Shown: positions 1 to 8,598 of the stretch, piece by piece
Position numbering within the stretch: position 1 is the stretch's first letter
Layout: each line of letters opens with the position of its first letter
NCBI RefSeq assembly: GCF_004348735.1
Contig: NZ_SMKT01000103.1
Span: 1-32,200, forward strand
Direction of reading: 5' to 3'
DNA length: 32,200 nt
DNA from: Actinomadura sp. KC06
Lineage (GTDB): Bacteria > Actinomycetota > Actinomycetes > Streptosporangiales > Streptosporangiaceae
Notes under the pieces: generated by a model
Databases searched by the model: none
What the model was told of the DNA's origin: nothing
The model's input: the letters and a program-made list of their open reading frames with translations, nothing else
Position numbers and translations under genes: made by a program

Positions 1-12
1 GGACGAAACTCG

Positions 13-1539
13 TTGACGGAAGCCGCCGCGAATTCCGGGGGAAAGCCCATGGGCAAAGTGACCTTGTCGCCGAAAATCCTGGACGTCCTCGACTTCGGCA
101 CTCCGTCGGCCGAGCGGGACATCTCCCGGGGACTGGAGAAGTACTTCGTCGAGTCCGACGCCTACCAGCGGGTCCGGTCGGGAGCGAAGACGATCCTGAT
201 GGGGAACCGCGGGGCCGGGAAGAGCGCGATCTTCCAGGTGCTGGCCAAGCGGGAGCGGGCGGCGGGCAGCCATGTCATCGAGCTGAGCCCGGAGGACTAC
301 TCCTACGAGCTGCTCAGCTCGACGATGGAGGCCGAGCACGCGGGGTCGTGGGCGAAGCAGGGCGCCTACGCCGCCGCCTGGAAATACCTGATCTACGTGC
401 TGGTGATGAAAGCGCTGGCGCGGAAGGGGATGCGGCTGACCAAGGGCGGCGGCCGCGAGATCTACAACTACATCCGCGACAATCACGGCGCCCATCAGCT
501 CGGGCCGCTGTCGCTGCTGGTGTCGTATTTGAAGCGGCTCGAGGCCATCAAGCTCGGGCCGATCGAGGCGGGCCTGCGGACGCGCGAGCTGGACCGGCTC
601 TACAAACTCGAGGAGATCCACAATCTGCTGCCCGCGCTGAAGAAGGTGCTGGACGGCCAGCGGGTGATCGTGCTCGTCGACGAGCTCGACCGCGGATGGG
701 ATTCGTCCGAGGACGCCAAGGCGTTCGTCTCGGGCCTGTTCCAGGCATGCGTGTCGATCAACGGGCTGCACAAGAACCTGCGGGTGTACGTGTCGCTGCG
801 GCAGGAGCTGTACGACGACATCCCGGCCCTGTACGACGACGCGCAGAAGCACCGGGACCTGCTGGAGAAGATCTACTGGTCGGAGGAGTCGCTACTGGAG
901 CTCATCGCCAAGCGGATCCGGTACTCCGCGCACGAGAAGGGCTTCGACGTTGAGGCGCTGGAACGCGCCGGTGACCGCGCCTGCTGGTCGGCGGTGTTCG
1001 CCTCGCCACCGGGCCAGGGACGGGACGCGGCGTTCCGCTACATGGTCGATCGGACTCTGTACCGGCCGAGGGAGATCATCCAGTTCTGCTCGGAGGCCCT
1101 GGCGCAGGGCAGGAGGCGCGCCTCCAAGCTGCCGGTGCCGTATTCCGCGATCGAACGGTGCGAGTACGGCTATTCAGCCGAGCGGACCAGGGACATCGCC
1201 GCCGAATACCGCTCCCAGTACCCGGGGCTCCTGAGCGTTTTCGAGGTTTTCCGAAGCCGTCCGCACACGTTCGACCGCGAAGAGCTCGAACTGCTCTGCC
1301 TGGAGCTGGCCGTCGGAGAGATCCCCACACACGGGACGGAGTCGTGGCTGCCGCACTGCTACCCGAACGACCTCATCGAGGTCCTGTGGCGGGCGGGGCT
1401 GCTCACCGCCCAGGCCAACGGGGACGGCGCCTTCCTGGGGAGCCATCAGGTCCAGCACCTCAACGTCGCGGCAGTCAAGCGCTTCCGGATCCATGAGATG
1501 TTCCGCTCGTCCCTGGGCATCGCCGCCCCGGAAGGGTGA
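13..1539 (+). CDS. P-loop ATPase of unknown function, Sll1717-like
   Basis: Predicted cytoplasmic ATPase of about 508 residues; its cellular role is not known. A Walker A motif GNRGAGKS lies at residues 64-71 and a hydrophobic Walker B strand ending in DELD at about 217-226. The rest is helical and charged, with no membrane segment or recognisable second domain. The pattern resembles the Sll1717-type P-loop ATPases, which is a family resemblance and not a function. The start is uncertain: TTG at 13 has GGA 9 bases upstream, an in-frame ATG at 49 follows a GGGGGAAAG stretch, and the frame is still open at the window edge, so the true start could lie outside. It converges on the HAD gene with only 14 bases between stops and shares no operon with the housekeeping block. 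Codon use looks slightly less GC-biased than its neighbours by eye. Confidence 0.75.
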   Translation: MTEAAANSGGKPMGKVTLSPKILDVLDFGTPSAERDISRGLEKYFVESDAYQRVRSGAKTILMGNRGAGKSAIFQVLAKRERAAGSHVIELSPEDYSYELLSSTMEAEHAGSWAKQGAYAAAWKYLIYVLVMKALARKGMRLTKGGGREIYNYIRDNHGAHQLGPLSLLVSYLKRLEAIKLGPIEAGLRTRELDRLYKLEEIHNLLPALKKVLDGQRVIVLVDELDRGWDSSEDAKAFVSGLFQACVSINGLHKNLRVYVSLRQELYDDIPALYDDAQKHRDLLEKIYWSEESLLELIAKRIRYSAHEKGFDVEALERAGDRACWSAVFASPPGQGRDAAFRYMVDRTLYRPREIIQFCSEALAQGRRRASKLPVPYSAIERCEYGYSAERTRDIAAEYRSQYPGLLSVFEVFRSRPHTFDREELELLCLELAVGEIPTHGTESWLPHCYPNDLIEVLWRAGLLTAQANGDGAFLGSHQVQHLNVAAVKRFRIHEMFRSSLGIAAPEG

Positions 1540-1553
1540 ATACGCGCTGGGTA

Positions 1554-2192
1554 TCAGTCGTCTGCGAGGAGCAGGCCGGTCGGTGTCGACGTCACGCGCG
1601 TGAGGTGGTGGATGATTCGGTCCGCCCCGGTCAGCACCGCCGGGTCGTGGCTGGTGGTCACCGCCAGGACGGTCGCACCCGCCGCACGTCCCGCGGCTAT
1701 TCCCGCAGGGGCGTCCTCGATGACGATGCAGTCTGACGGGTCCACGCCCAGGCTCCGGGCAGCCTTGAGGTAGCCGGACGGGTCTGGTTTTCCGGTCGGG
1801 ACGTCCTCGGCCGTCACCACCACCTGCGGGATGGGCACGCCGGCCACCTGCGTGCGGAGTTTCAGCTGAGCCCTGTCCATCGAGGTGACGAACGCGCAGG
1901 GCAGGCCGTTCATGTTCGCCAGGAGGTCGACGGCGCCTGGAAGGGCGGTGATGCCGTCGGTGCGGACGGCCTCCAGCGCGTCCAGGCGTGCCGTGGCGTC
2001 GTGGACCTCCTCGGGCGGGAGGAAGTCGGCGACGCGGTCGACGGTGCGGCGGCCGTGGGCGTCGGAGAGGAACTCGTCCGGGTCGATGCCGTACTCGGCG
2101 GCCCATTCGCGGGCGGCCCGTTCCACGAGCGGTGTGGAGTCGACGAGGGTGCCGTCCACGTCGAACAGGACGGCGGCGCAGGGCAGGATCAC
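1554..2192 (-). CDS. HAD-superfamily phosphatase (HAD-IA, phosphoglycolate/beta-phosphoglucomutase-like)
   Basis: Predicted cytosolic phosphomonoesterase or phosphomutase of 212 residues acting on a small, probably sugar-derived phosphate; the substrate cannot be named. All four HAD motifs are visible: DVDGT at residues 11-15 (nucleophile D11, acid/base D13), the T103/S104 pair in FVTSMD, K135 in TGKPDP, and the acidic IEDAPAG at 158-164. A helical cap fits residues 18-85. The GTG start at 2192 overlaps the rpe stop as GTGA; reading further upstream would run through rpe in another frame. It is the last gene of the priA-to-rpe run, and the coupling to rpe suggests a role in pentose or sugar phosphate handling, which is an inference. 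Confidence 0.88.
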   Translation of the reverse strand: MILPCAAVLFDVDGTLVDSTPLVERAAREWAAEYGIDPDEFLSDAHGRRTVDRVADFLPPEEVHDATARLDALEAVRTDGITALPGAVDLLANMNGLPCAFVTSMDRAQLKLRTQVAGVPIPQVVVTAEDVPTGKPDPSGYLKAARSLGVDPSDCIVIEDAPAGIAAGRAAGATVLAVTTSHDPAVLTGADRIIHHLTRVTSTPTGLLLADD

Positions 2193-2866
2193 CAGTTCGC
2201 CTTCGCCGTCGCTTCTTCGGCCTGGCCGCGGAGCCTGCGGACGGCCTCGGCGGGGTCGTCCGCCCCGTAGACGGCGCTGCCCGCGACGAACACGTCCGCC
2301 CCGGCCTCCGCGCAGCGCTCGATGGTCTCCGCGCTGACACCGCCGTCCACCTGGAGCCAGACGGGAAGGTCGCGGCCCTTGATGAGCTCGCGGGCGCGGC
2401 GGACCTTCGGCAGGACGACGTCCAGGAACTTCTGGCCGCCGAAGCCGGGCTCGACGGTCATCAAGAGGAGCATGTCGATTTCGCCGAGGAGGTCTTCGAA
2501 ACCGTCCACGGGGGTGGCCGGATTGACGCCGAGCCCCGCCCGCGCGCCCGCGGCGCGGATGGCGCGCAGGGTGCGGATCGGCGCCTTGGCGGCCTCGGCG
2601 TGGATGGTGACGCTCTTCGCGCCGGCCTCGGCGTACTCCGGGGCCCACCGGTCGGGGTCCTCGATCATCAGGTGGCAGTCGAGCGGCAGCGCGCTGTGCT
2701 CGAGCAGTGCCTGGACGACGGGCAGTCCCAGGGTGAGGTTCGGGACGAAGTGGTTGTCCATGACGTCGACGTGGACCCAGTCGGCGGCGTCGGCGATGCG
2801 CGCGACGTCCTCGGCCAGGTGGGCGAAGTCGGCGGACAGGATGCTGGGTGCGATCTGAGGAGCCAT
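2189..2866 (-). CDS. rpe: Ribulose-phosphate 3-epimerase
   Basis: Interconverts D-ribulose 5-phosphate and D-xylulose 5-phosphate in the pentose phosphate pathway. The 225-residue TIM barrel is full length. Family signatures are APSILSADF at 6-14, HVDVMDNHFVPN at 32-43, the MTVEPGFGGQKF loop at 136-147 and QVDGGV at 172-177. The expected metal and acid/base residues are present (H32, D34, H65, D174). The ATG start at 2866 gives the standard N-terminus, although no good Shine-Dalgarno sequence precedes it; it lies 12 bases after the PAP2 stop, so translation may depend on readthrough from that gene. The 3' end overlaps the HAD gene by four bases. Confidence 0.97.
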   Translation of the reverse strand: MAPQIAPSILSADFAHLAEDVARIADAADWVHVDVMDNHFVPNLTLGLPVVQALLEHSALPLDCHLMIEDPDRWAPEYAEAGAKSVTIHAEAAKAPIRTLRAIRAAGARAGLGVNPATPVDGFEDLLGEIDMLLLMTVEPGFGGQKFLDVVLPKVRRARELIKGRDLPVWLQVDGGVSAETIERCAEAGADVFVAGSAVYGADDPAEAVRRLRGQAEEATAKANW

Positions 2867-2878
2867 GATGCCGCGAGT

Positions 2879-3814
2879 CTATTGGCGCAGTTCCGTCCGA
2901 TCGTCACCCGGCCGGGTGACGGAGGGCGCGGGGCGTCCGGCCAGGCGGAGGCGGACGAACGCCTCCGGCGCGCCTGCGGTGACCCAGAGGCCGAGCACCG
3001 TCTGGACGGCGAACGTCTGGACCAGGTTCGATCCGTCCAGCAGGTAGACGGCGAAGCCTCCGGCGATGCCCACAGGGAGGCGCGCCAGGCGCTGCCAGAG
3101 CGTCCCGCCCGCATCGAACCAGCCGCGTGCTGCGAGCAGGGACAGACCGGCCAGGACTCCGCAGAATCCGCCTGTGGCCCTAGCCGATTCGATGAGCGTG
3201 ATGGGTTCGGTCTGTCCTCCCGCTGCTTGGACTGCCCGGGCCCAGGCGCCCGGCCACTGCCAGTTTTCGAGCGGCTGCACCGCGCCCCAGGCGGCCGCCA
3301 GCAGCAGCAGAGACAGGACGAGAGCGAGGGTCAGCTGCACGGCCAGATGGCGGCGGGTCCACCACGGGACGATGACGGGTTCCAGCCCAAGAGCCGCTAC
3401 CAGGAGGGCCACGCCGATGGCCCAGCCGCCCAGAACCTGCCCGATCGAGTGGACGCCGAGATAGACGCGGGACACCCCGATCAGAGCGACGATGACGGCC
3501 GCGCCCGCCCACAGCGGCCACCGCCTGGTCTGGGCGGCGAAAAACCCCCAGGCGACCGGGGCGTTCTGGGCGTGCCCGGACGGCATGCCGAACGACGTGT
3601 GGGACGCCTTGCCCTCGACGGTGGGGTCCGTCCAGTAGGGGCGGGGGTCGTGGAAGACCAGCTTGAGGAGCGTGTTGAGGAACGCGCTGAAAAGCAGGAT
3701 GACCGTGGCCCGTGCAACCAGACGCGGAGCAGCGCACCAGAACAGGACCACGAGCAGAGGGACGTAGAACGCCGCGCTCCCCAGGAACGACACGACATGC
3801 ATGAAGTCGGTCAT
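2879..3814 (-). CDS. PAP2-family integral membrane phosphatase
   Basis: Predicted membrane phosphatase of the PAP2 (type 2 phosphatidic acid phosphatase) superfamily, likely dephosphorylating a lipid phosphate or pyrophosphate at the membrane; the substrate is unknown. The three catalytic motifs are intact: KLVFHDPRP at residues 51-59, PSGH at 78-81 and SRVYLGVHSIGQVLGG at 115-130. Several hydrophobic segments surround them, and a further C-terminal membrane region of about 170 residues extends beyond the usual core. ATG at 3814 is preferred because GGGAG lies 7 bases upstream; a GTG directly before it (3817) is an alternative. The gene sits between rsmB (15-base gap) and rpe (12-base gap) and looks co-transcribed with both. 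Confidence 0.88.
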   Translation of the reverse strand: MTDFMHVVSFLGSAAFYVPLLVVLFWCAAPRLVARATVILLFSAFLNTLLKLVFHDPRPYWTDPTVEGKASHTSFGMPSGHAQNAPVAWGFFAAQTRRWPLWAGAAVIVALIGVSRVYLGVHSIGQVLGGWAIGVALLVAALGLEPVIVPWWTRRHLAVQLTLALVLSLLLLAAAWGAVQPLENWQWPGAWARAVQAAGGQTEPITLIESARATGGFCGVLAGLSLLAARGWFDAGGTLWQRLARLPVGIAGGFAVYLLDGSNLVQTFAVQTVLGLWVTAGAPEAFVRLRLAGRPAPSVTRPGDDRTELRQ

Positions 3815-3829
3815 CACGGGTCTCCCAGG

Positions 3830-5236
3830 TCAAGTGCGGCGCAGGAGGGCCAGGAACATCGCGTCCGTGCCGTGGCGGTGCGGCCAGAACTGTGCGTAGG
3901 GCCCGTCGCCAAGGCCGGTGAGATCGGGAGCGACGGACGCCAGGACGGCGGGGGCGTCGAGCCGTTCCACGTCGTCGCGTCCGCGCAGGACGTCGTCCAC
4001 GACGACCCGCGTCTCGGCGAGGTGCGGGGAGCACGTGACGTAGGCGACCACACCGCCGGGCCGGACGGACTCCAGTGCCGCGGCGAGCAGTTTCCGCTGC
4101 AGGGCGCCCAGCTCCGCGACCGATTCGGGGCCGCGTCGCCAGCGCGCCTCTGGACGGCGGCGGAGCGCGCCCAGGCCGGTGCACGGGGCGTCCACCATGA
4201 CCCGGTCGAAGGACGCGGGCCGCCATGCGGGTGCGGTGCCGTCGGCGGCGATCACGCCGGCGTGGTCGTCGACCGCGTCCCGGACGAGGCCGGCCCGGTG
4301 AGGCTGCACGTCGGCGGCCAAGAGGCGCGCATCCCGCTGGGCTGCGAGGGCGGAGAGAAGACCCGCCTTGCCTCCAGGGCCTGCGCAGAGATCCGCCCAG
4401 CGCGAGTCACGGCCGTCCAAGGGCGCCTCGATCAGGGCCAGGGCGACCATCTGGCTCGCCTCGTCCTGGACGGCGGCGCGTCCATCGCGGACGGCCGCGA
4501 TCCCCGCCGGGTCACCCTCTTGCAGAAGGGCACCGTAGGGCGAGTACGGAGTAGGTTCTGCGCCCGCGTCGTACAGCTCCTGCACGGTGGCCCGGCCGGG
4601 ACGGGCGACCAGGGCGACGCGGGGACGGGCGTTGTCCGCGGCGAGCAGTTCCTCGATCTCGCCGTTGCCGACGGCGTCCCGCAGCGCGGACACGATCCAC
4701 TTGGGGTGGCTGTGGCGGACGGAGAGACGCGTCGTGGTGTCGGTGTCGGCGGGCGCAACGATTTCCAGCCAGGCGTCCATGTCGCGGGTGGCGACCTTGC
4801 GGAGCACCGCGTTGGCGAACTTGGCCTGTCCAGGGCCGGAGACGGAGCGCGCCAGCTCGACCGTGGTCCCCACGGCGGCGTGCGGCGGGATCCGCGTGGC
4901 GAGGATCTGGTGGGCGCCGAGGCGCAGGACGTCCAGGAGCGGCGCGTCGACGCGCCGCAGTTCGCGGTCGCTGCACAGCGCGAGCACCGCGTCGTAGGTG
5001 CCGCGGCCGCGGAGCGTGCCGTAGGTGAGCTCGGTGGCGAGGGCGGCGTCGCGGCCGGTGAGGCCCCGGTCGCGCAGGCGGCTGGGCAGCAGGAGGTTGG
5101 CGTAGGCGTCGCGCGTCTCGACGGCGCGGATCACGTCGAACGCGGTGCGCCGGACGAGGTCCTGGGGGCGGCCCGTCTTGCGCGGCCCGCCCGGCCTGCG
5201 GTTCTCGGTGCGTCGGCGGTTGCGGGCGGGAGGCAT
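3830..5236 (-). CDS. rsmB: 16S rRNA (cytosine-C5)-methyltransferase RsmB
   Basis: S-adenosylmethionine-dependent RNA m5C methyltransferase of 468 residues, expected to modify 16S rRNA. An N-terminal NusB-like helical domain spans about residues 25-155, preceded by an Arg-rich tail. The Rossmann methyltransferase domain carries the AdoMet loop CAGPGGKAG at 284-292, motif IV DAPCTGLGALRRRPE from 349 (C352), and motif VI VTCSPH from 400 (C402, the expected nucleophile). Both cysteines of the two-cysteine mechanism are present. The ATG at 5236 shares one base with the fmt stop (TGATG), which implies translational coupling and fixes the start; the frame is open far upstream through fmt and def but that part is not coding. 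The fmt-rsmB arrangement is widespread in bacteria. Confidence 0.95.
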   Translation of the reverse strand: MPPARNRRRTENRRPGGPRKTGRPQDLVRRTAFDVIRAVETRDAYANLLLPSRLRDRGLTGRDAALATELTYGTLRGRGTYDAVLALCSDRELRRVDAPLLDVLRLGAHQILATRIPPHAAVGTTVELARSVSGPGQAKFANAVLRKVATRDMDAWLEIVAPADTDTTTRLSVRHSHPKWIVSALRDAVGNGEIEELLAADNARPRVALVARPGRATVQELYDAGAEPTPYSPYGALLQEGDPAGIAAVRDGRAAVQDEASQMVALALIEAPLDGRDSRWADLCAGPGGKAGLLSALAAQRDARLLAADVQPHRAGLVRDAVDDHAGVIAADGTAPAWRPASFDRVMVDAPCTGLGALRRRPEARWRRGPESVAELGALQRKLLAAALESVRPGGVVAYVTCSPHLAETRVVVDDVLRGRDDVERLDAPAVLASVAPDLTGLGDGPYAQFWPHRHGTDAMFLALLRRT

Positions 5237-6162
5237 CAGTGCAGCGCGTCCTTGCCGATGGGGTTGACGCCGCGGGCCCAGTCGGCCGCGGCCATGGTGC
5301 GCTTGCCCTGCGGTTGGACTTCGCCTAGGGCGACCGGGTGCGTGGCCGTCCCGACCAGCACTTCGTTCTTTCCGGCATGCAGCTCGCCGGGCGACAGTTG
5401 GTCGGCTTCCGGAACCGGACGGACCGGCCCCAGTTTGACGCGCGTATCGCGGAAGTTCGTCCACGCGCCGGGGGCGGGCGTACAGGCGCGCACGAGGCGG
5501 TCGACGTGCTGGGCCGGGGACTTCCAGTCGACGTGACCGTCCTCGGGCGTCAGCTTGGCCGCGTGGGACACGCCCTCCGTGGACTGCGGGCGCGGCTCCA
5601 GGACGCCCGCCTCGATGCCGTTCATCGTGTCCAGCAGCAGGCTCGCACCGGCGACGGCCAGGCGGCCCAGCAGGTCGCCCGTGGTGTCGGTCGGCAGGAT
5701 CGGCTCGGTGAGGACGCCGTAGACCGGGCCCGTGTCCAGCCCCTCCTCGATCTCGAACGTCGCCGCGCCGGTCACGTCGTCGCCGTGCAGGATCGCGCGC
5801 TGCACGGGCGCGGCGCCGCGCCAGGCGGGCAGCAGCGAGAAGTGCAGGTTCACCCAGCCGTGCCTGGGGATGTCGAGGGCCTCCCGTGGAAGCAGCGCCC
5901 CGTAGGCGACGACGGGGCAGCAGTCGGGCGCGATCTCGCGGAGCCGGTCGAGGAACTCGGGGTCGCGGGCCTTGGCGGGCTTGAGCACCTCGACGCCCGC
6001 CTCCGCGGCCAGCGACGCCACCGGGCTGGCGCTGAGACGCCTCCCACGGCCCGAACGCCCGTCCGGGCGGGTCACGACCGCGGCCACCTCGTGCGAGGAC
6101 CCCAGAAGCGCCGTGAGGGCCGGGAGCGCGGTCTCGGGCGTCCCGGCGAAGACCAGCCGCAT
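5236..6162 (-). CDS. fmt: Methionyl-tRNA formyltransferase
   Basis: Transfers a formyl group from 10-formyltetrahydrofolate to initiator Met-tRNA. The 308-residue length is normal. The N-terminal hydrolase-like domain starts MRLVFAGTPE, and the catalytic triad is visible as N105 and H107 in VNLHFSLLPAWRG and D143 in EEGLDTGPV. A C-terminal tRNA-binding domain follows from about residue 205. The ATG at 6162 directly abuts the def stop with no gap. Adjacent def and fmt encode the opposite steps of the same N-terminal cycle: formylation before initiation and deformylation afterwards. Confidence 0.97.
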   Translation of the reverse strand: MRLVFAGTPETALPALTALLGSSHEVAAVVTRPDGRSGRGRRLSASPVASLAAEAGVEVLKPAKARDPEFLDRLREIAPDCCPVVAYGALLPREALDIPRHGWVNLHFSLLPAWRGAAPVQRAILHGDDVTGAATFEIEEGLDTGPVYGVLTEPILPTDTTGDLLGRLAVAGASLLLDTMNGIEAGVLEPRPQSTEGVSHAAKLTPEDGHVDWKSPAQHVDRLVRACTPAPGAWTNFRDTRVKLGPVRPVPEADQLSPGELHAGKNEVLVGTATHPVALGEVQPQGKRTMAAADWARGVNPIGKDALH

Positions 6163-6708
6163 CTAGATCGCCTTCCCGAGGGTGCGGTGCGGCGACTCCT
6201 TGACGACCGGGGCCGGGTCGCCGAACCACTCGGCCTCCCTGATCGCCTTCATCGCGGCCTTGCGCTGCTCGGGGTCCATCCGGTCGATGAAGATCACGCC
6301 GTCGAGGTGGTCGGTCTCGTGCTGGACGCAGCGGGCCAGCAGATGCGTGCCCTCCAGCGTGATCGGCTCGCCGTGCATGTTGAAGCCCTTCGCCACGGCG
6401 CGGACGGCGCGCGGCGTAGGGAACGCCAGGCCGGGCAGGGACAGGCAGCCCTCGTCGTCGGTCTCCTGCTCGTCCGACAGGTCCAGGGTCGGGTTGACCA
6501 CGTGCCCCAGCCGGTCGTCGACGTAGTAGGTGAACACCCGCAGCCCCACGCCGAGCTGCGGCGCGGCCAGGCCGGCCCCAGGAGCGTCGATCATCGTGTC
6601 GGTGAGGTCCTTGACGAGCTGGCGCAGCTCCTTGTCGAAGTCCTTCACCGGCTCCGCCGGGGTGCGCAGCACGGGGTCGCCGAAGAGGCGGATGGGCTTG
6701 ACGGCCAA
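6163..6708 (-). CDS. def: Peptide deformylase (TTG start)
   Basis: Metalloprotease that removes the N-formyl group from nascent proteins. The 181-residue chain carries all three signature motifs: GAGLAAPQ at 44-51, EGCLS at 86-90 with metal ligand C88, and QHETDHLDG at 129-137 giving ligands H130 and H134 and catalytic E131. The start is a rare TTG at 6708, chosen because GGAG lies six bases upstream and the N-terminus MAVKPIRLFGDPVLR is the conserved one. Just upstream, a strong hairpin at 6736-6762 separates it from the preceding gene, so def may have its own promoter or be controlled through that structure. Confidence 0.96.
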   Translation of the reverse strand: MAVKPIRLFGDPVLRTPAEPVKDFDKELRQLVKDLTDTMIDAPGAGLAAPQLGVGLRVFTYYVDDRLGHVVNPTLDLSDEQETDDEGCLSLPGLAFPTPRAVRAVAKGFNMHGEPITLEGTHLLARCVQHETDHLDGVIFIDRMDPEQRKAAMKAIREAEWFGDPAPVVKESPHRTLGKAI

Positions 6709-6735
6709 CGAGGACTCCGTTTCGTGCGGGGCGGG

Positions 6736-6762
6736 GTTGCTCCGTCCAGTCTACGGAGCAAC
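6736..6762 (-). terminator. Perfect 10-bp hairpin between the 602-aa gene and def
   Basis: GTTGCTCCGT (6736-6745) and ACGGAGCAAC (6753-6762) form a perfect 10-bp stem with a 7-base loop. It lies 11 bases after the stop of the unknown 602-residue gene and 27 bases before the def start. No U-tract follows on the minus strand, as is common for actinobacterial terminators. It could be a terminator, a processing site, or part of the def leader. Confidence 0.55.
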
Positions 6763-6773
6763 GCACGGACGTT

Positions 6774-8582
6774 TCACACGCTGCGGTGCGCGCCCTGGTG
6801 CGCGGAACGCGCCTTGTAGGCGGCGGTCCGGGCGGCCTTGGCGGTCGCCTTGTCGGGGTGGTGCGCGCCCAGGGCCTCCAGGACGGCGGCCACGCCGGGA
6901 TGGTCGGTGCGCCACAGGTCGTCGATCATCGCCGCCATCTCCGCTCCAGGCGGCGCGTCGATGAGGGCCGCCTCGACCGCCTCCTCGGGTTCGGCGGTCT
7001 CCAGCATCCCGGCGACGGTGTCGACGAACACCCAGAGGTACTCCTCGCGCGCCAGTTCCCGTCCGGACGGGTCTCCCGCGGCGTTCAGCCAGAGCGCGGC
7101 GTAGGGCGAGACCAGCGGATGCTCCTGCGCGGCGCGGACGACGGCAGCCGCCTCGGGGCCGATGCGGTGCAGGACAGCCGCGGCGAGGTTGCGCGCGCCG
7201 GGGCCCCCCGTACGCATGACGTCCAGGAGGTCGGCGGCGGCGTCCTTGGGATCGTGGCGGGCCAGCCAGCCGTCGATCTCCTCGTCGGCCGCGTCGGGCC
7301 GGTACCAGGTGAGCCCGTCGATGAGCTCGGACGCGCGGGCCCCGGCCAGGTCTCCGACGACGGGCGCGCTGAACCCGTCCGCCAGCAGCAGCTCCCGGAC
7401 GGCCCACACGCCCAGCGGCGTCAGCTCGCGTCCCTTGCCCGACTTCTCGACGACGCCCCATTCGGCGAAGGTGGCCAGTTCGAGGAAGAACGCGTCCGAT
7501 ACGAGCGTGGACATGGTCTCGGCGTCGGTGAGGTCGTAGGACTCTTCCACGTGATCGAGCAGTGCGCCGAGAAGCGTCTCGGGCTCGGTGGGCTCCTCCT
7601 GCTCGTACAGGTGGATGAGGACGCCCGTCATCTCGTTCTGGACGAGTTCCACCGCGTCGAGACCGTCCGCGTAGTCGTGCCCTGGGACGACCATCGCCTC
7701 GAACAGCGGGAGCCAGGCGGCGAGCAGTGTCGAGTCATCGCTGGACTGGAGACCGTCCAGGGAGGGGCCTAGTTTGGCCGTGCCGTCCTCGGCGGTGATG
7801 ACCTTCGCCTCTACGGCGGCCCACCAGAGGCGTTCCAGTTCGCCCGCGTCCTCCATCTGCCCGTGGCTGCGCGGGTCCTCCAGGCCGAGCGCGACGGCTG
7901 CGGCCTCCGCGTCGGGCTCGGTGAGGGTGTCGTGCTCGGTGAGGGCGCGTTCGCCCGTCCAGCGGGCCAGGGCGAGAACGTTCTCGGTCAGGCGGGAGCG
8001 GCGCGCGGCGTCCGCCACGTCCTCCACGGGAGCGAGCCGCACAGGCGGGACGACCAGGTCCTCGACCTGCTGCAGATAGCCCTCGGTGCGCGCGTAGCGC
8101 TCCTCCTCCGGCAGCGCCTCGAAGTCGCGGATCCACGCCTCGACGGCCTCCTGGTCGTCCAGGGAGACCCCGTCGGCCTGCATCAGCCCGCCGATGACCT
8201 CCGCGGCCGCCTGCCGCTCCTCGGTGTCCATCTCGGCGACGAGGTCGGCGAACGCGGGGCCGGTGCGGTCGATCTCCGCGTCGAGGTCGGCGGCGACGGG
8301 CGCGGGCACCGCGCCGGTGTCGCGCAGGTAGGCGACGATGCGGCGGAGCGCGTCCAGGACGGTGGGAACGTCGTCGCCGCCCGCGACCACGGACTCCGGG
8401 AACACGCTCAGGAGCAGCTCGCGGAGCGCCTCGGGGGTCAGCGCCGCCGGGCCCGCCAGGCCCATCTCCTCCCGCAGGAGTTCGAGCAGGATGCGCGCGC
8501 CCTGCTCGTCCAGCGCCTCGCCGCGCTCGTCCGCCCACCGCCGCAGGTCGCCGGCGGTGGTCTCCACCCAGTTCTCAGCCAC
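6774..8582 (-). CDS. Uncharacterised acidic protein, 602 aa
   Basis: Function not recognised. The reading frame is convincing: 602 codons with strong GC3 bias, tightly placed between priA (16 bases) and def. The product is soluble, strongly acidic and almost entirely alpha-helical in appearance, rich in Ala, Glu, Asp and Leu, with no signal peptide or membrane segment. The region from about residue 400 onward reads like short helical repeats (for example DVMRTGGPGARNLAAAVL), and a HEAT-like fold is possible but unproven. The C-terminus is basic (KATAKAARTAAYKARSAHQGAHRSV). The start is GTG at 8582 with AGGG about 8 bases upstream, inside a small inverted repeat. Its position behind priA may indicate co-expression only. 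Confidence 0.8.
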   Translation of the reverse strand: MAENWVETTAGDLRRWADERGEALDEQGARILLELLREEMGLAGPAALTPEALRELLLSVFPESVVAGGDDVPTVLDALRRIVAYLRDTGAVPAPVAADLDAEIDRTGPAFADLVAEMDTEERQAAAEVIGGLMQADGVSLDDQEAVEAWIRDFEALPEEERYARTEGYLQQVEDLVVPPVRLAPVEDVADAARRSRLTENVLALARWTGERALTEHDTLTEPDAEAAAVALGLEDPRSHGQMEDAGELERLWWAAVEAKVITAEDGTAKLGPSLDGLQSSDDSTLLAAWLPLFEAMVVPGHDYADGLDAVELVQNEMTGVLIHLYEQEEPTEPETLLGALLDHVEESYDLTDAETMSTLVSDAFFLELATFAEWGVVEKSGKGRELTPLGVWAVRELLLADGFSAPVVGDLAGARASELIDGLTWYRPDAADEEIDGWLARHDPKDAAADLLDVMRTGGPGARNLAAAVLHRIGPEAAAVVRAAQEHPLVSPYAALWLNAAGDPSGRELAREEYLWVFVDTVAGMLETAEPEEAVEAALIDAPPGAEMAAMIDDLWRTDHPGVAAVLEALGAHHPDKATAKAARTAAYKARSAHQGAHRSV

Positions 8583-8590
8583 CCGAGAAC
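8571..8590 (-). repeat. Inverted repeat spanning the start codon of the 602-aa gene
   Basis: GTTCTC and GAGAAC, 6 bp each with 8 bases between them, flank the GTG start codon (8580-8582). Folded in mRNA, the start codon would be in the loop. A 6-bp repeat is weak evidence, but the position is suggestive of a translational effect. Confidence 0.3.
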
Positions 8591-8598
8591 CCTATTGG

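Noticed and set aside
1988..5536. 1182-codon plus-strand open frame
   Set aside because: It is antisense to HAD, rpe, the PAP2 gene, rsmB and fmt, which all have family signatures. Long antisense frames are expected in high-GC DNA with strong GC3 bias.
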